From Aquiluna sp. (GTDB lineage Bacteria > Actinomycetota > Actinomycetes > Actinomycetales > Microbacteriaceae), in contig JAFMHN010000005.1 of NCBI GenBank assembly GCA_017854485.1, positions 1-64,000 of the forward strand: DNA of 64,000 nt, in the 5' to 3' direction. The notes under the pieces are model-generated. The model was not told where the DNA came from and made no database searches. It saw only the letters and a list, made by a program, of their open reading frames with translations. How positions within the stretch are numbered: position 1 is the first letter of the stretch; each line of letters starts with the position of its first letter. Positions 49,161 through 60,655 of this stretch are shown one piece after another. The position numbers and the translations under genes are program-made.

Positions 49161-50232
49161 GAGTATTAGTATCCAGTGCTGTCAAAACTAATGCGCCAAG
49201 GCGCTCGGTGGCATCGACAATTCCAAGTGATTTTGCATTTTTGGACATGGTCTTGAGCCCCTTGGCATGCGAAATCACTGGAATCAGCGAAGACTGAACA
49301 AACTCTGGAGTGAAGTCTCTGTCCGCTACCAGCAGGCCGCCACCGGCGTCAACCACTGTAAGGGCGTTTAGTCGCTGCTCGCCATTACCTACCGGGTAAG
49401 GAACGTATAGTGCAGGTAGCCCAGTGGCGGTGAATTCCGAGACCGTGGACGATCCAGCTCTCGACACGGCAAAATTACTGGCTGCGATAGCAACATCCAT
49501 GACTTGGCAGTAACCCATGCGTCGATAACCAGGCCGGGTAATCTCGTCCAAGTCCGCCTTGTCACCAACAATGTGCAGCACTTGAATGCCCGCGGCATTT
49601 AGCTGCTCCAGACTCTGAATCACGGTGTCGTTGATGCTCTTGGCTCCAAGTGAGCCGCCGGTCACCAACAGCGTTGGCAACATTGGATCCAGGCCGAGCT
49701 CGACTCGGGCCTGTTGCTGATCGTAGCCAGAAGCAGACTTCACAATCTCGGCCCGGATTGGCATTCCGGTAAGGGTCGCCTGCTTCAAATCGCTATTCGA
49801 GAACGAAACCCCAACAAAGCTAGTTAGCCTGGCCCCCAACTTATTGGCAAAACCGGCCAGAGCATTGGCCTCATGCACCACCAGTGGGGTCCGGGTTAGC
49901 TTGGCGGCAATGTAAGCAGGCGCCGAAGCGTAGCCTCCGAACCCAACCACGCAATCGATCTCACGGGCCCTGATGATTCTGGCAACCTTTAGCGATGCCG
50001 CCAGCAACCTAAACGGGAAACCAAAAAGGGCAAAAGAGAGCTTTCTAGGAAGCGGCAACCTTGGGATGGTGAGAAGCTCAAACCCGCGGTTTGGAACGAG
50101 CCTTGATTCGAGTCCCTCTTTGGTGCCCAGGGCAATCGCCTCGTGGCCAGAGTCTCTTAGGTGCTGCCCGAGTGCTAGCAGCGGGTTTACATGGCCACCG
50201 GTGCCGCCACCGGCAAGCAAAAATCTACTCAT
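49153..50232 (-). CDS. murG: UDP-GlcNAc:lipid I GlcNAc transferase
   Basis: [18 protein letters not shown] ... [15 protein letters not shown] ... [13 protein letters not shown]. Confidence 0.97.
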   Translation of the reverse strand: MSRFLLAGGGTGGHVNPLLALGQHLRDSGHEAIALGTKEGLESRLVPNRGFELLTIPRLPLPRKLSFALFGFPFRLLAASLKVARIIRAREIDCVVGFGGYASAPAYIAAKLTRTPLVVHEANALAGFANKLGARLTSFVGVSFSNSDLKQATLTGMPIRAEIVKSASGYDQQQARVELGLDPMLPTLLVTGGSLGAKSINDTVIQSLEQLNAAGIQVLHIVGDKADLDEITRPGYRRMGYCQVMDVAIAASNFAVSRAGSSTVSEFTATGLPALYVPYPVGNGEQRLNALTVVDAGGGLLVADRDFTPEFVQSSLIPVISHAKGLKTMSKNAKSLGIVDATERLGALVLTALDTNTRD

Positions 50233-51380
50233 CTGGTCACCCTACCCAGGCTCTTTACTCGGTCTCGCTCAACAGCTAAGACCACCCCGATTGCAGCCAG
50301 CGTAGAAATCAGCGATGAGCCACCAGCAGAAATAAGCGGCAGTGGCACCCCGAGTACCGGCAGCAGACCGAGCACTACGGAAATATTAATTAGACCCTGG
50401 AAAACCACCCAGAGCATTACTCCAACAACTAGATTGCGGCTGAATGAGTTGGTCTGATTCTTGGCAATCGAGAACATGGTCAACCCCAGTGCCAAGAACA
50501 GCAAAATCACAACCATCGCCCCAATCAGCCCAAGCTCTTCGCCTATCACGGCGAAAATGAAGTCGTTTTCAACCTCCGGGATCCAACTCCACTTGAGCTT
50601 TGATCTGCCAAGCCCAGTCCCCCAGATGCCTCCGGACGCTAGCGCCCAGGTGCCGTGCTCGTATTGCCACCGAACACCCATTGGGTCTGCAGCCTCCGGG
50701 TTGAGCCAAGCGTCGAATCTGGTGAGTCGGGATGGTGAACCAATCACCAATAATGCTGCCGCCCCAACACCCAGCAGGCTGATGCCCATTGTGTAGGACC
50801 ACGGCATGCCAGCGATGATAAACAGCCCCATCAACATGACCACCATCACAACGCCGGTACCCATGTCCTTACCAAGCGCTACAACTAAGAACAGTGCAGC
50901 CACCGATGCCCCGAAAATCCTGAGCCAGATTTGACGGTTTCGAATTGCGTCGTCGGAAAGCTGAGCTAATTGGTGGGAGAAGGCCAGGATTAGCCCCAGC
51001 TTCAGGAACTCAGATGGCTGGATGGAAGTGAAACCTAGATCCAGCCAGTTTCTGTTTCCATTAATCTCAACACCGAAGATTACGGTTGCCAACTGCAGCC
51101 CGAGTGTGATGTAGAGGGCGATAGCTCCAATCCGACGCAAGAACCCGAGCGGCAAGTTAGAACTAATCGCTAGTGCGGTCACGCCGATTATGGCAAAGCC
51201 GCCCTGCCGCAAAAAGGTTGCACCGGCGTTAGCGCTTTGCTTGAAGCTATCTACCGTGGAGGCACTTGCAACCATCGCCAGCCCGATCAGGACTGTCAAT
51301 GTGGTCAGAGCAAGCAGCAGGTAGAACTGCTTTGACTGTGCGCGGAAGGTGGGCCTTAGTACGCCCTTGAGTTCGGTCAC
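50229..51380 (-). CDS. ftsW: SEDS glycosyltransferase FtsW
   Basis: NRNWLDLGFTSIQPSEFLKLGLIL ... VPLPLISAGGSSLI. Confidence 0.95.
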   Translation of the reverse strand: MTELKGVLRPTFRAQSKQFYLLLALTTLTVLIGLAMVASASTVDSFKQSANAGATFLRQGGFAIIGVTALAISSNLPLGFLRRIGAIALYITLGLQLATVIFGVEINGNRNWLDLGFTSIQPSEFLKLGLILAFSHQLAQLSDDAIRNRQIWLRIFGASVAALFLVVALGKDMGTGVVMVVMLMGLFIIAGMPWSYTMGISLLGVGAAALLVIGSPSRLTRFDAWLNPEAADPMGVRWQYEHGTWALASGGIWGTGLGRSKLKWSWIPEVENDFIFAVIGEELGLIGAMVVILLFLALGLTMFSIAKNQTNSFSRNLVVGVMLWVVFQGLINISVVLGLLPVLGVPLPLISAGGSSLISTLAAIGVVLAVERDRVKSLGRVTR

Positions 51381-52816
51381 TTTGCACCCAATCCCCGGAC
51401 TGCCCGGGCAAATTGATTGCCCCGGTCGGCATAATCAACAAACTGATCCATGGAGGCGGCAAGCGGTGCGAGCAAGACAGTGTCTCCGGGGTTGGCAAAT
51501 CCAGCGGCAAGCTCGACAGCCGATGCCATTACCCGGTCTTGGTCAGCAACGGCCAGCTCCAGATCCGGCAGATGCTTTGCGAAGAGCTCCTGAAGCACAG
51601 TGGTGTCCTTGCCAATCAAAACTGCGGCCCTGATTTTTGAGGCGTGCTTGAGGATCACCGGTTCTGGATCCACTCCCTTGAGTAGGCCCCCAAGAATCCA
51701 GACGATCGAATCAAAGGATGAAAGTGAGCTGTCGGCAGCGTGTGCGTTGGTGGCTTTTGAGTCGTTTATAAATTCAACGCCGCCAAATTCGCCGCAGTAC
51801 TGGATTCGGTGCGGCGCAATCACAAACTCGCGAATTGCCTCACGAATCACAGCCGGTTCAATTCCAACAGCCCTGGCAATCGTGGTAGCTGCAGCACAGT
51901 TGGCCAGCAACTGCTTTGAAATTCGTGAGATGTTTGAAATGTCCTCAAAGCTCGCAATTTCCAGCGCCGTGTTTTTACGGTCTTCCAAAAACGCTCGGTC
52001 AACCAAGAAGTCATCCACATAGCCGACCATTGACATCGCTGGAGACCCGAGACTGAAACTCACTGCTCTGGCGCCTTCGGCAACCTCGGCCTGCTCGGCA
52101 GCGGCGAGCGTGTTCGGGTCTTGCTCATTAAAAACAATCACTTCGGTGGTGTTTTGATAAACCTTTGATTTCGCCTCAAGGTACTGGTCAAAATCACCAT
52201 GCCAATCCAGGTGATCCTCGGCCATGTTCAAAAATGCACTCACGACCGGTTCGATTGCTCCCAGGTAGTGGAGCTGGAAACTTGAGAGCTCGATAACGAG
52301 GTAATCAAAGCCATTTGGATCTCTAATCGCATCCAAGATCGGAGTTCCAATGTTGCCGCAACTGATGGCGGTTTGACCTGAGTGATTGATCATGGCTTGA
52401 ACCATCTCGCAGGTGGTGGTTTTTCCGTTGGTGCCGGTAATCGAAATCCACTTTGCAGTTTTCCGCGTCTTATCCCGAAGCCGCCAGGCCAGATCGACGT
52501 CCGTCAAGAGCTCCCAGCCTCTTAGCTGGACTTCCTGCACCAATGGATGCTCTGGACTAAAGCCAGGGGAAACGATGACCATGTCTGGCTCGAATCCAAG
52601 CTGGTCTAGGACAGCTGGCTCTTCCGATGCAAAGAATTTGGCGCCGATTACATCTACTAGATCGATCAGTTCCGTTGCTGCACTTCCACCTACAGCAGCA
52701 ACCTCGAGCCCTAGCTCGACCAGGGTGTCACAGGCCGAAAAACCAGACTTGCCCAGTCCCAGAACGAGGGCCTTTTTACCGGACCAGGATCCATGCCAAC
52801 TTACTGGAAGGGTCAT
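51377..52816 (-). CDS. murD: UDP-MurNAc-L-alanine-D-glutamate ligase
   Basis: [15 protein letters not shown] ... [15 protein letters not shown]; start at MTLPVSWHG gives ATGA overlap with mraY. Confidence 0.95.
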   Translation of the reverse strand: MTLPVSWHGSWSGKKALVLGLGKSGFSACDTLVELGLEVAAVGGSAATELIDLVDVIGAKFFASEEPAVLDQLGFEPDMVIVSPGFSPEHPLVQEVQLRGWELLTDVDLAWRLRDKTRKTAKWISITGTNGKTTTCEMVQAMINHSGQTAISCGNIGTPILDAIRDPNGFDYLVIELSSFQLHYLGAIEPVVSAFLNMAEDHLDWHGDFDQYLEAKSKVYQNTTEVIVFNEQDPNTLAAAEQAEVAEGARAVSFSLGSPAMSMVGYVDDFLVDRAFLEDRKNTALEIASFEDISNISRISKQLLANCAAATTIARAVGIEPAVIREAIREFVIAPHRIQYCGEFGGVEFINDSKATNAHAADSSLSSFDSIVWILGGLLKGVDPEPVILKHASKIRAAVLIGKDTTVLQELFAKHLPDLELAVADQDRVMASAVELAAGFANPGDTVLLAPLAASMDQFVDYADRGNQFARAVRGLGAK

Positions 52817-53916
52817 ATTCCATAGATCCATTCGACATAGAACAAACCGACTCCAGCTACCGCACACAGGGCCGCGATGATCCAGAACCTGACCACAATG
52901 GTGATTTCAGCCCAGCCCTTTAGTTCAAAGTGGTGATGCAGCGGAGACATTAGGAAGACGCGTTTGCCGACCCCGGTCCTGCGCTTGGTGATTTTGAAAA
53001 AGACTCTTTGAATTACGACGGAGCCGGTGACAATCACGAAGATTCCGCCAATCAAAATCAACAGCAATTCGGTTCTGGAAACAATCGCCAGTGCCGCCAG
53101 TGCCCCTCCAAGACCCAGTGAACCGGTGTCACCCATGAAGATTTGCGCTGGGGACGTGTTCCACCACAGGAATCCAAGGCAGGCGCCGACTATAGCGGTT
53201 GCCACCACGGCAAGATCAAGTGGATCACGCACCTCATAGCAGGAGGTCAAGTTCTCAGTGACATTCGCGCAGCTCTGGTTGAATTGCCAAAAGCCAATTA
53301 CAACGTATGCGCCGATGGCAATAACTAGAGATCCAGAGGCCAGCCCGTCAAGGCCATCGGCAATGTTGACTCCATTCGAGGCTGAGGCCACAAGCAAATA
53401 CACCCAGCCAATAAACAGGGCCATGCCGATAAAGGTTCCCCAGAAAAATAGGTCAACGGGAGTGTCCCGGAACAGCGAAATCGCAGTGGAGGCGGGAGTT
53501 AGACCCTGCTCGTCTGGGAACTGCAGCGCAAGCACCGCGAAGACCACGGCCACAATTCCCTGCCCCGCAATCTTTGCCCAACCACCTAAGCCCAAACTTC
53601 TTTGGTTGCGAACTTTGAGCAGGTCATCAATAAAGCCGATCAGTCCAAGCCCGACCATCATAAACAGCACCAGGAGCGCTGAGGCTGAAGGGCTCTCGCC
53701 GTTGATTAGCTTCGCAGCAAAATAGCCAATCACCGCAGCAGCCAAGATTACGATGCCACCCATGGTCGGGGTGCCACGTTTGGTGTGGTGAGCTTCGGGG
53801 CCATCGTCCCTGATGAACTGACCCCAATTTAGTGATCTAAAAATTGCGATAAAGCCCGGTGTTGCAAACAGGGAAATAAATAGCGAGATGCCACCGGCCA
53901 CTAACAGCGCTCTCAT
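52813..53916 (-). CDS. mraY: Phospho-MurNAc-pentapeptide transferase
   Basis: [16 protein letters not shown] ... [10 protein letters not shown] ... [11 protein letters not shown] ... [11 protein letters not shown]. Confidence 0.97.
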   Translation of the reverse strand: MRALLVAGGISLFISLFATPGFIAIFRSLNWGQFIRDDGPEAHHTKRGTPTMGGIVILAAAVIGYFAAKLINGESPSASALLVLFMMVGLGLIGFIDDLLKVRNQRSLGLGGWAKIAGQGIVAVVFAVLALQFPDEQGLTPASTAISLFRDTPVDLFFWGTFIGMALFIGWVYLLVASASNGVNIADGLDGLASGSLVIAIGAYVVIGFWQFNQSCANVTENLTSCYEVRDPLDLAVVATAIVGACLGFLWWNTSPAQIFMGDTGSLGLGGALAALAIVSRTELLLILIGGIFVIVTGSVVIQRVFFKITKRRTGVGKRVFLMSPLHHHFELKGWAEITIVVRFWIIAALCAVAGVGLFYVEWIYGI

Positions 53917-55304
53917 TTAACACCCGCCAACTGGTCTCCTAGAAATCTCAATCCGGCCGCATTGCTGGATTTAACCAAGACCACATCGTTTGGATCAAGA
54001 CTGGCATGGATTGGCTCAAATGCCTCTGAGACAGACCCGAAAAACTCAGATTCACCGTCCCAGCTGCCCTCTGCTGTTGCTGCCAGGTGCAACACCTTGG
54101 CGTCCTGTCCGACCACGAATAGCTTGTCAATGTTGTACCTGACAACCAGCAGCCCAATGGCATGATGCTCTTGGTCTGAAATTTCTCCTAGTTCGGCCAT
54201 GGCACCCAGAACCGCAACGGTCCTGTGGCCCGAGCGACCTATTACAGCAAGGCTTTGAAGCGCGGCTTTCATGGAGTCTGGCGATGCATTGTAGGCATCG
54301 TTGATCACGTGAAAACCCTGTTCTGATTGAAGAAGCTGCATTCGCCAGCGCTCGGCCATCTGCATCTCGGAAAGCACTTTCAGGCAGTGACCTGTCTCAA
54401 TACCGAGAAGCCTTGAAACTTCCAATGCCGCCGCAGCGTTCATAGCCTGGTGTTCGCCCAAAATTCGCATACTGAGCTCACTGTCAGTCTCGCCGATTCG
54501 TAGGCTGACTCTTGTGCCATCTAGGCTCAAGTCGGTTGCGGTGATTCTGGTGCTAGCGTTTACGTCATAGCCAAATCCGGAGACCGCGACACTGACCCCG
54601 GTTTCCATTGCTCTAACCACGGGGTCATCAAAGTTCAAGACAACCTGCTGGGTGGCAAATTCGACTAGCTCAGCCTTGATTTTGGCGGTTACTTCAATGC
54701 CTCCAAAGGCACCGGCGTGGGCGAGCCCGACCTTCAGCACCACCGCGATATCGGGCAAAGTCCAGGCTGCCAGTTTGGCAATGGACCCAAGCCCGGCAGC
54801 CCCGTACTCAAGAATCAAGTAGCGGGTTTCGTGGTCGATTCGCAACACGGTTGTGGGCAAGCCCACCAGGTTGTTATAAGAGCCAATTGGGGCAACGGTT
54901 GGTGCCAGCGGAGAAAGAATTTCTCGAAGCATGTTCTTGGTAGAGGTCTTGCCGTTCGATCCGGTTATGCCGATTACCGTCAAATTGCCCTTTGACCGAA
55001 CTCTCGACAAGACCAGCTGGGCCAGATCTGAAAGAGCTGCGACTGAGTCCGCCACAACTATTTGATTAATCGCTGCGGCTTCGTCTGGCTGCTGGAGAAT
55101 TGTCAATACGGCGCCGGCCTGAACCGCTTGAGCAAGATGACGGTGACCATCGTCGTTCGCGCCTACCTTTGCAAAAAAGATTCCGCCTTGCTCTACCGAC
55201 CTGGAATCGGTGGTGGAAACCCCAGAAACCAGGTCGGTTTCGGCTCCCCTAAAAATTGTTCCAGAAACTGCTTCAGCAATCTCGGCCAGGCTAAGTTCAA
55301 TCAA
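53913..55304 (-). CDS. murF: UDP-MurNAc-tripeptide-D-Ala-D-Ala ligase
   Basis: [17 protein letters not shown] ... [16 protein letters not shown]. Confidence 0.96.
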   Translation of the reverse strand: MIELSLAEIAEAVSGTIFRGAETDLVSGVSTTDSRSVEQGGIFFAKVGANDDGHRHLAQAVQAGAVLTILQQPDEAAAINQIVVADSVAALSDLAQLVLSRVRSKGNLTVIGITGSNGKTSTKNMLREILSPLAPTVAPIGSYNNLVGLPTTVLRIDHETRYLILEYGAAGLGSIAKLAAWTLPDIAVVLKVGLAHAGAFGGIEVTAKIKAELVEFATQQVVLNFDDPVVRAMETGVSVAVSGFGYDVNASTRITATDLSLDGTRVSLRIGETDSELSMRILGEHQAMNAAAALEVSRLLGIETGHCLKVLSEMQMAERWRMQLLQSEQGFHVINDAYNASPDSMKAALQSLAVIGRSGHRTVAVLGAMAELGEISDQEHHAIGLLVVRYNIDKLFVVGQDAKVLHLAATAEGSWDGESEFFGSVSEAFEPIHASLDPNDVVLVKSSNAAGLRFLGDQLAGVK

Positions 55305-56719
55305 CGCTCTAGAGCCTTTCTTGCAACCATAATCGCATCAAAGGGCAGCTTCTGCCCCATTACCTCGCGATAGGTTAGGTGACCTGGACCACACCACAGA
55401 ATTGCCCCACCGCTGGCGGTGATATTCACAGCTTTAGCTATCGCCTCAGCTGGGTCTGCAACCTCAAATACTCGCTCCGAGTTGGTTTGTTTCAGCGCTG
55501 CATCCAGCAGAGTTTTGCGAATTAGTGCCGGATCCTCACTCCTTGGATGCTGGTCAGTTACTACCAAGATGTCGCCGTAATTCGCGGCTGCAGCTGCCAT
55601 TTCTGCTCGCTTGCCGGGGTCCCGATCTCCGGAAGCTCCAAAAACTATGGTGAGTTCCGGGTATTTGCTCTTGAGTTCTCTGCCAGCTGCATCAATAGCA
55701 GCGGGGGTGTGAGCGTAGTCAACATAAACGTGTGGCAACCCTGGCACCACCAGCTCGAGCCGTCCTGGAACCTGTATTTCAATAGCCTCAGCAGCTCTTG
55801 TTAGCTCCCGCGCATCAAAGCCAGCCTCAAGCAGCATAACGACTGCCAGCGCCAGGTTTTTGGCCATCAGTGGTCCTATTTCAAGGTTCAGCTCTAGGTT
55901 CTGCTTGCCTGTGATTTTCAACCCATGGTCCATTTTTTGAAGCTGGTATTGCAGGCCGTTACCAATGCCGACGCCGGCTATCTCCAGGCTTTCTAGCAAT
56001 TGCTTTGCGTATTCATCTTCAACACTAATAACACCCATGCCGCTGAACTTGTTTGTAAACAGTTCGCGCTTGGCGCGCAGGTAGTCATCCATGGTGCTGA
56101 AATCGTCAAGGTGGTCGCGACTTAAGTTTGTGAAACCAGCCACTTCAAAGTGCATTCCATCCACGCGGTGCCTTGCTAATGCCTGTGCGGAAACCTCTAT
56201 TACCAGTGCCTTGGCGCCCAGCTTGGCGGTCTCTGCGGCTAGCCAGTGAAGCCTTGGAGCTTCCGGAGTCGTTAGGTGTGACTCAAATTGGTGGTCTTCA
56301 AAATTGGTGCTTGCCGAGGTTGATAGCCCAGTGCGAACTCCCAGACCCTGAAGTAGCTGCTGCAAATAAAACGAAGTTGACGTCTTTCCATTGGTGCCGG
56401 TTACCCCAAATACCCGAAGCCCTAAATCTGCGGTACCGAAGACCTCGGCAGCCACTTGTCCGGCAATAATCCTGGGATCGCTGTGGCAAAGATTCGGCAG
56501 GTTGGTTGCAACAACTCGGTCCGACAAAACTGCTACCGCACCGTTGACAACTGCCTGATCTAGATAATCCAGCCCGTGGCTTTTTGCTCCCTGGACCGCT
56601 ATGAACAGGCAACCGGGAGTGACCTGACCGGAATCCATTGCAACCGAGACAATTTCAACTTCCGGACTACCGGTCAGCTCGAGGTTGAATTTGCTGGCAA
56701 GCTCGCTAGTCGTTTTCAT
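55301..56719 (-). CDS. murE: UDP-MurNAc-tripeptide synthetase
   Basis: VFGVTGTNGKTSTSFYLQ ... VDYAHTPAAIDAA ... GASGDRDPGKR. Confidence 0.96.
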   Translation of the reverse strand: MKTTSELASKFNLELTGSPEVEIVSVAMDSGQVTPGCLFIAVQGAKSHGLDYLDQAVVNGAVAVLSDRVVATNLPNLCHSDPRIIAGQVAAEVFGTADLGLRVFGVTGTNGKTSTSFYLQQLLQGLGVRTGLSTSASTNFEDHQFESHLTTPEAPRLHWLAAETAKLGAKALVIEVSAQALARHRVDGMHFEVAGFTNLSRDHLDDFSTMDDYLRAKRELFTNKFSGMGVISVEDEYAKQLLESLEIAGVGIGNGLQYQLQKMDHGLKITGKQNLELNLEIGPLMAKNLALAVVMLLEAGFDARELTRAAEAIEIQVPGRLELVVPGLPHVYVDYAHTPAAIDAAGRELKSKYPELTIVFGASGDRDPGKRAEMAAAAANYGDILVVTDQHPRSEDPALIRKTLLDAALKQTNSERVFEVADPAEAIAKAVNITASGGAILWCGPGHLTYREVMGQKLPFDAIMVARKALER

Positions 56720-58484
56720 CGATTTGGCCGTACTTGTCAGATGGAATGCTTCTGGATTCGGTGGTGGAGGGCGGAATTCGGTAGTGCTTGAGAGCCTGCT
56801 GCATGATCGCCTTGAAAGGAGGTGTCGCCTTGGATGAGTTGGAAACTCCCTCAGGGCGATAAATAGTCACACCGACCACGAACTTGGGGTTCTCGGCTGG
56901 GGCAATTCCGTAGAAAGAAATTGCGTACTCATCGCCATAGCCGCTGCCTGACTTGATCTCGGCCGTACCAGTCTTACCGCCGACACGATAACCAGGAATT
57001 GCGGCGGTCTTTCCGACACCACCAAATTCAACAACTTTTTCCATCAGCTCAAGATTCACATTTGCCGAGGCAGTAGACAAGACTCTGGTTGATCCCTGGT
57101 TTGGCGCATAGGCAATGGAGCCATCGGCAGCCAGGCAACTGTCAACCAGGATGGGGTCAAGTCGAACTCCGCCATTGGCGATTGCCTGATAGGCATAGGC
57201 CATCTGCAAGCTGGTAACCGAGATGCCCTGGCCAAATGTGGTAACCAAATTTGTCATCTCGTCCCACTGGCTGGCAGGGTGCAAAATTCCAGAGCTTTCA
57301 CCCTCAAACCGCAATGGGCTCACCGACCCAAAGCCAAATTTCTTCAAATACTCGTAGCGGGTTTCCCTCGGTATTTGACTTGCAAAGTTCGTCATTCCGG
57401 TATTTGAGGAGTAACGCAGTACGCCCGCCAGACTCAGGGTGAAATCCTCGTGCGAAAAGCTGTCCTTGATATATTCATTGTCGAAATCAAGGTTCATGCG
57501 GTCCGGAGCCGAGACGGTGTCGTACTCATCGGCTGTGCCGGTGTCCAGGACCATCGATGAGCTGACAGCCTTCATGATGCTGCCCGGCTCAAAAGCGGCC
57601 TGGAAGATTCTTGAGCCTCGGTCTGCAGCAGGAACCGCCGCCGGATCGTTTGGATCCACCGTTGGGGCCTCGGCGGCCGCCAAAATTCTGCCTGTTTCAA
57701 CTTCAACCACTATCGCCGATGCCCACCTTGCAGATAGCTCGTTGACGGTGTCCGCCAGCACCTGCTGAGCGAAGAACTGGAGATTGGCATCGATCGAAAG
57801 GTTCAGCTGCCCGCCGTCTTCGGTTGGCTGGGTGGTTTGATTCGAGGTTGGGATTCTAACGCCCTCGGCAGATCGTTCGAAGGTCTCTTGCCCGTCCACA
57901 CCAGCCAGGCAGGTGTTGTATTGGCGCTCAAGGCCAGCCAGCGGGGTGCCGTCGCTGCCGACGAAGCCGAGGACATTCCCGGCAACCGCACCCATTGGGT
58001 AGAGCCGGTCCTCAAACTGGTCAAAGAATATCCACGGGATGTCTAGGTCGCGAATCGCGTTATAGGTTTCAGCATTGACAGTCTTGGCAAGGTTTGAATA
58101 CTCCGAGTCGCCCTCGAGACGAATCATGATCTCGCCATAGTCAACGCCCAACAACTGTGACAACTCCAGAGCAATTTCATCAACGGATCGCTCGGTGCGG
58201 ACGCCGTCTATTGTCTGAAAAACCGGCCCCACATTCTTCGGCGCGGCATTCACGTCGTACCTGAAGACGGTTTTGGCCAAGACCTGCCCAGAAGAGTCGA
58301 GGATATCGCCGCGTAGCGCCTGCAGGGTTTGAGTCATGGACCTTGATGCCAGTGACTTCTCTTGGATTTCAGCTGCCTTTACCACTTGGAAATCGACCAG
58401 TCGCACACCCAGGGCGGCCACAATTAGGAACAGCACCACCGCGAAGGCGCCGAGGCGGCGATTCAGCTTCGCGTGTGTTCCCAT
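56706..58484 (-). CDS. ftsI: Penicillin-binding protein FtsI/PBP3
   Basis: EPGSIMKAVSSSM (SXXK), YSSNTGM (SXN), GGKTGTAEI (KTG). Confidence 0.96.
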   Translation of the reverse strand: MGTHAKLNRRLGAFAVVLFLIVAALGVRLVDFQVVKAAEIQEKSLASRSMTQTLQALRGDILDSSGQVLAKTVFRYDVNAAPKNVGPVFQTIDGVRTERSVDEIALELSQLLGVDYGEIMIRLEGDSEYSNLAKTVNAETYNAIRDLDIPWIFFDQFEDRLYPMGAVAGNVLGFVGSDGTPLAGLERQYNTCLAGVDGQETFERSAEGVRIPTSNQTTQPTEDGGQLNLSIDANLQFFAQQVLADTVNELSARWASAIVVEVETGRILAAAEAPTVDPNDPAAVPAADRGSRIFQAAFEPGSIMKAVSSSMVLDTGTADEYDTVSAPDRMNLDFDNEYIKDSFSHEDFTLSLAGVLRYSSNTGMTNFASQIPRETRYEYLKKFGFGSVSPLRFEGESSGILHPASQWDEMTNLVTTFGQGISVTSLQMAYAYQAIANGGVRLDPILVDSCLAADGSIAYAPNQGSTRVLSTASANVNLELMEKVVEFGGVGKTAAIPGYRVGGKTGTAEIKSGSGYGDEYAISFYGIAPAENPKFVVGVTIYRPEGVSNSSKATPPFKAIMQQALKHYRIPPSTTESRSIPSDKYGQIDEND

Positions 58485-58491
58485 TAGGTGC

Positions 58492-59010
58492 CTATCTAGT
58501 TGGTGATGCGGGGATAAACCCTGATTGCAAAACTAGACCAGTGTCGCTGTTATTCGAGGTTTCAACACTCACTTGAACCTCGCCGGAAGACACCGTGGCC
58601 AGTGAGAACTCGGAGATTGCACCAAGGGCTGAGTTGGCAACCAGGTTAGCGCTAGCAACCTGCTGTCCCTCTGCCTTTGCTGGGCTTGGCTTTCCGTAAA
58701 TCTTGTTGCTTTCGATATCCAACAAAACCGAAGCTGGGTTGGCAACCATGCCAAGTCGGTTTGCAGCATCAGCCAGGTTCTGGGGCGAGGAAAGTGATGA
58801 GACTTCTTCCTGAATGATTTGGACTTCGGTGGCTAGGTCTCGCTTTTCAAGCTTGAGTGAGCGAAGCTCGTAGGCATCATGTGTGAGCACCATGTTCAGG
58901 CCGATTTGTCCGACCAGCACTGCAACCAGGCCGATAATCAACACCGCGGCTGCCATGAGGCTGGGACGAAGCTTCTTTGCTTCATTAGCCGAGACCATGA
59001 AAATGCTCAT
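58492..59010 (-). CDS. FtsL-like single-pass division protein (positional)
   Basis: One TM (LMAAAVLIIGLVAVLVGQIGLNMVL) then LEKRDLATEVQIIQEEV coiled coil; between rsmH and ftsI. Confidence 0.7.
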   Translation of the reverse strand: MSIFMVSANEAKKLRPSLMAAAVLIIGLVAVLVGQIGLNMVLTHDAYELRSLKLEKRDLATEVQIIQEEVSSLSSPQNLADAANRLGMVANPASVLLDIESNKIYGKPSPAKAEGQQVASANLVANSALGAISEFSLATVSSGEVQVSVETSNNSDTGLVLQSGFIPASPTR

Positions 59011-59969
59011 TAGATAACCTCTAGTTTCTCCGCTGCACGCAGCCTGGCCGAAGCCGCTCTTGGATTTTGTGAAAGTTCAATTTCGGTTGCTCGCTCCACT
59101 CCGCGAGTGATCACCGATAGCGCAGGTGACGTGCCAGGAAGCTGAATTGGCATCTCTACGGGAGTTGAAGAAACTGCGGCGGCTTGCATTGCGCGCTTGA
59201 CGATGCCGTCTTCGAGTGAGTGGTAGGACATCACCACTAACCGACCACCGACCCGCAAGGACTCGATAGCCTGTGGAATGGCCCTTTCCAGGCCGCCCAG
59301 TTCATCGTTCACTGCGATTCTTAGAGCCTGATAAATCCGTTTTGCAGGATGTCCGGAGGTCTTTCCCGGTGCTGCCGGAATTACTGACGTGACAATCTGA
59401 TTCAACTCTGCGCTGGTTGCAATTGGCTGATCACGACGAATTTGCACTATGCGCTTGGCTACTGCTGTCGCATAGCGCTCTTCTCCGTATTCGCGGAAAA
59501 TCCTTGTAAGTTCAGCTTCTGACTCGCGCGCCAGCAGCTCGGCAGCGGTCAGACCCTCGGACTGATTCATTCTCATGTCCAGAGCAGCATCCTGAGCATA
59601 AGAAAAGCCCCGGTCGGCATAATCCAACTGCAGCGAACTGACCCCAAGATCCATCAATACGCCATCAACCTGGTCAATCTGGAGCTCTTCCAAGATCTCA
59701 GCGATTTGGTCATAGGTTCCGGCTACTGGAATGAACCGATCGCCAAATTTGGCAAGGCGCTCGGAAGCCAACTCGAGTGCCTGTGGGTCTCTATCGATTC
59801 CTATAACTCGCAACCTAGAGTGCTGTGCCAGCAGCGCCTCAGTGTGACCGCCCATGCCCAAGGTGCAGTCAATTACAACGGGTGATTCGTTTTCGAGCCC
59901 TGGACGCAAAAGCTCGAGGCAGCGTTCCAGCATTACTGGAAGATGAAGATCTGCAGTTGATTGAGTCAT
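59010..59969 (-). CDS. rsmH: 16S rRNA (cytosine-1402-N4)-methyltransferase
   Basis: HLPVMLERCLELLRP ... IDCTLGMGGHTEALL ... MDLGVSSLQLDYADRGFSY; start uncertain (track start 60029). Confidence 0.93.
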   Translation of the reverse strand: MTQSTADLHLPVMLERCLELLRPGLENESPVVIDCTLGMGGHTEALLAQHSRLRVIGIDRDPQALELASERLAKFGDRFIPVAGTYDQIAEILEELQIDQVDGVLMDLGVSSLQLDYADRGFSYAQDAALDMRMNQSEGLTAAELLARESEAELTRIFREYGEERYATAVAKRIVQIRRDQPIATSAELNQIVTSVIPAAPGKTSGHPAKRIYQALRIAVNDELGGLERAIPQAIESLRVGGRLVVMSYHSLEDGIVKRAMQAAAVSSTPVEMPIQLPGTSPALSVITRGVERATEIELSQNPRAASARLRAAEKLEVI

Positions 59970-60081
59970 AAGCTTTTGGGCCCTGCCCTGCACCTTGAAC
60001 CTTGTCCGTCTATGAGCTTGGTTTTTCATAGGTCCGACTTAGGGGAAGTAAGCCGGGACGGCCAAGGATCAAAGTGCAGGA

Positions 60082-60513
60082 TTAGAACAACCCAGGAATC
60101 ACCTCCTGAGCTTGCGAGGCGAATGTTTCTTCGTTGCTAGCTAGATATGTCTGCCATGCGGCGGCATCCCAAATTTCAGCTCTGGAACCAACTCCAATGA
60201 TTACCAATTCTTTGGTGAGGTCTGCGTATTCGCGAAGCAGTGCTGGTACCAAGACTCGGCCCTGCTTGTCAGGAGTTTCATCAGATGCTCCGGATAGAAA
60301 AACTCTCAAGTAGCGACGAGCCTCTTCGGAGGTGACAGGCGCCTGGCGGACCTTGTCGTGAACATCCTGGAACTCCTTGGCGGAAAAGACATAGAGGCAG
60401 CGCTCTTGGCCGCGGGTGATGACAACACCGTCTGCAAGCTCATCGCGGAACTTGGCCGGAAGGATGATTCTGCCCTTGTCATCGAGCTTTGGAGTGTGCG
60501 TGCCTAATAACAT
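60082..60513 (-). CDS. mraZ: Transcriptional regulator MraZ
   Basis: [26 protein letters not shown]; start at ATG 60513, preceded by AGGGGG. Confidence 0.96.
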   Translation of the reverse strand: MLLGTHTPKLDDKGRIILPAKFRDELADGVVITRGQERCLYVFSAKEFQDVHDKVRQAPVTSEEARRYLRVFLSGASDETPDKQGRVLVPALLREYADLTKELVIIGVGSRAEIWDAAAWQTYLASNEETFASQAQEVIPGLF

Positions 60514-60539
60514 GCAGCCCCCTTTCGCTCTAGTTATTC

Positions 60540-60567
60540 TCCACTTTACTCCACTTTCCTCCACTTT
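60540..60567 (-). promoter_or_regulatory. MraZ-box operator: three AAAGTGGAG repeats at 10-bp period
   Basis: Minus strand AAAGTGGAGG AAAGTGGAGT AAAGTGGAGA. Confidence 0.85.
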
Positions 60568-60612
60568 GCTTTGTTTTGCAAGCATTTATTGCAAGATTTT
60601 TGAATAATTTGG

Positions 60613-60644
60613 GTAATAAAAAACCCCCGCCGAAGCGGGGGTTT
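60613..60644 (-). terminator. Rho-independent terminator downstream of DUF3040 gene
   Basis: AAACCCCCGC-TTCG-GCGGGGGTTT then TTTATTA on minus strand. Confidence 0.85.
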
Positions 60645-60655
60645 GGAAGACTTAT

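Noticed and set aside
60514-60585. N-terminal extension of MraZ in the ORF track
   Set aside because: Conserved MraZ start [14 protein letters not shown] with SD is at 60513; the extension covers the MraZ-box repeats
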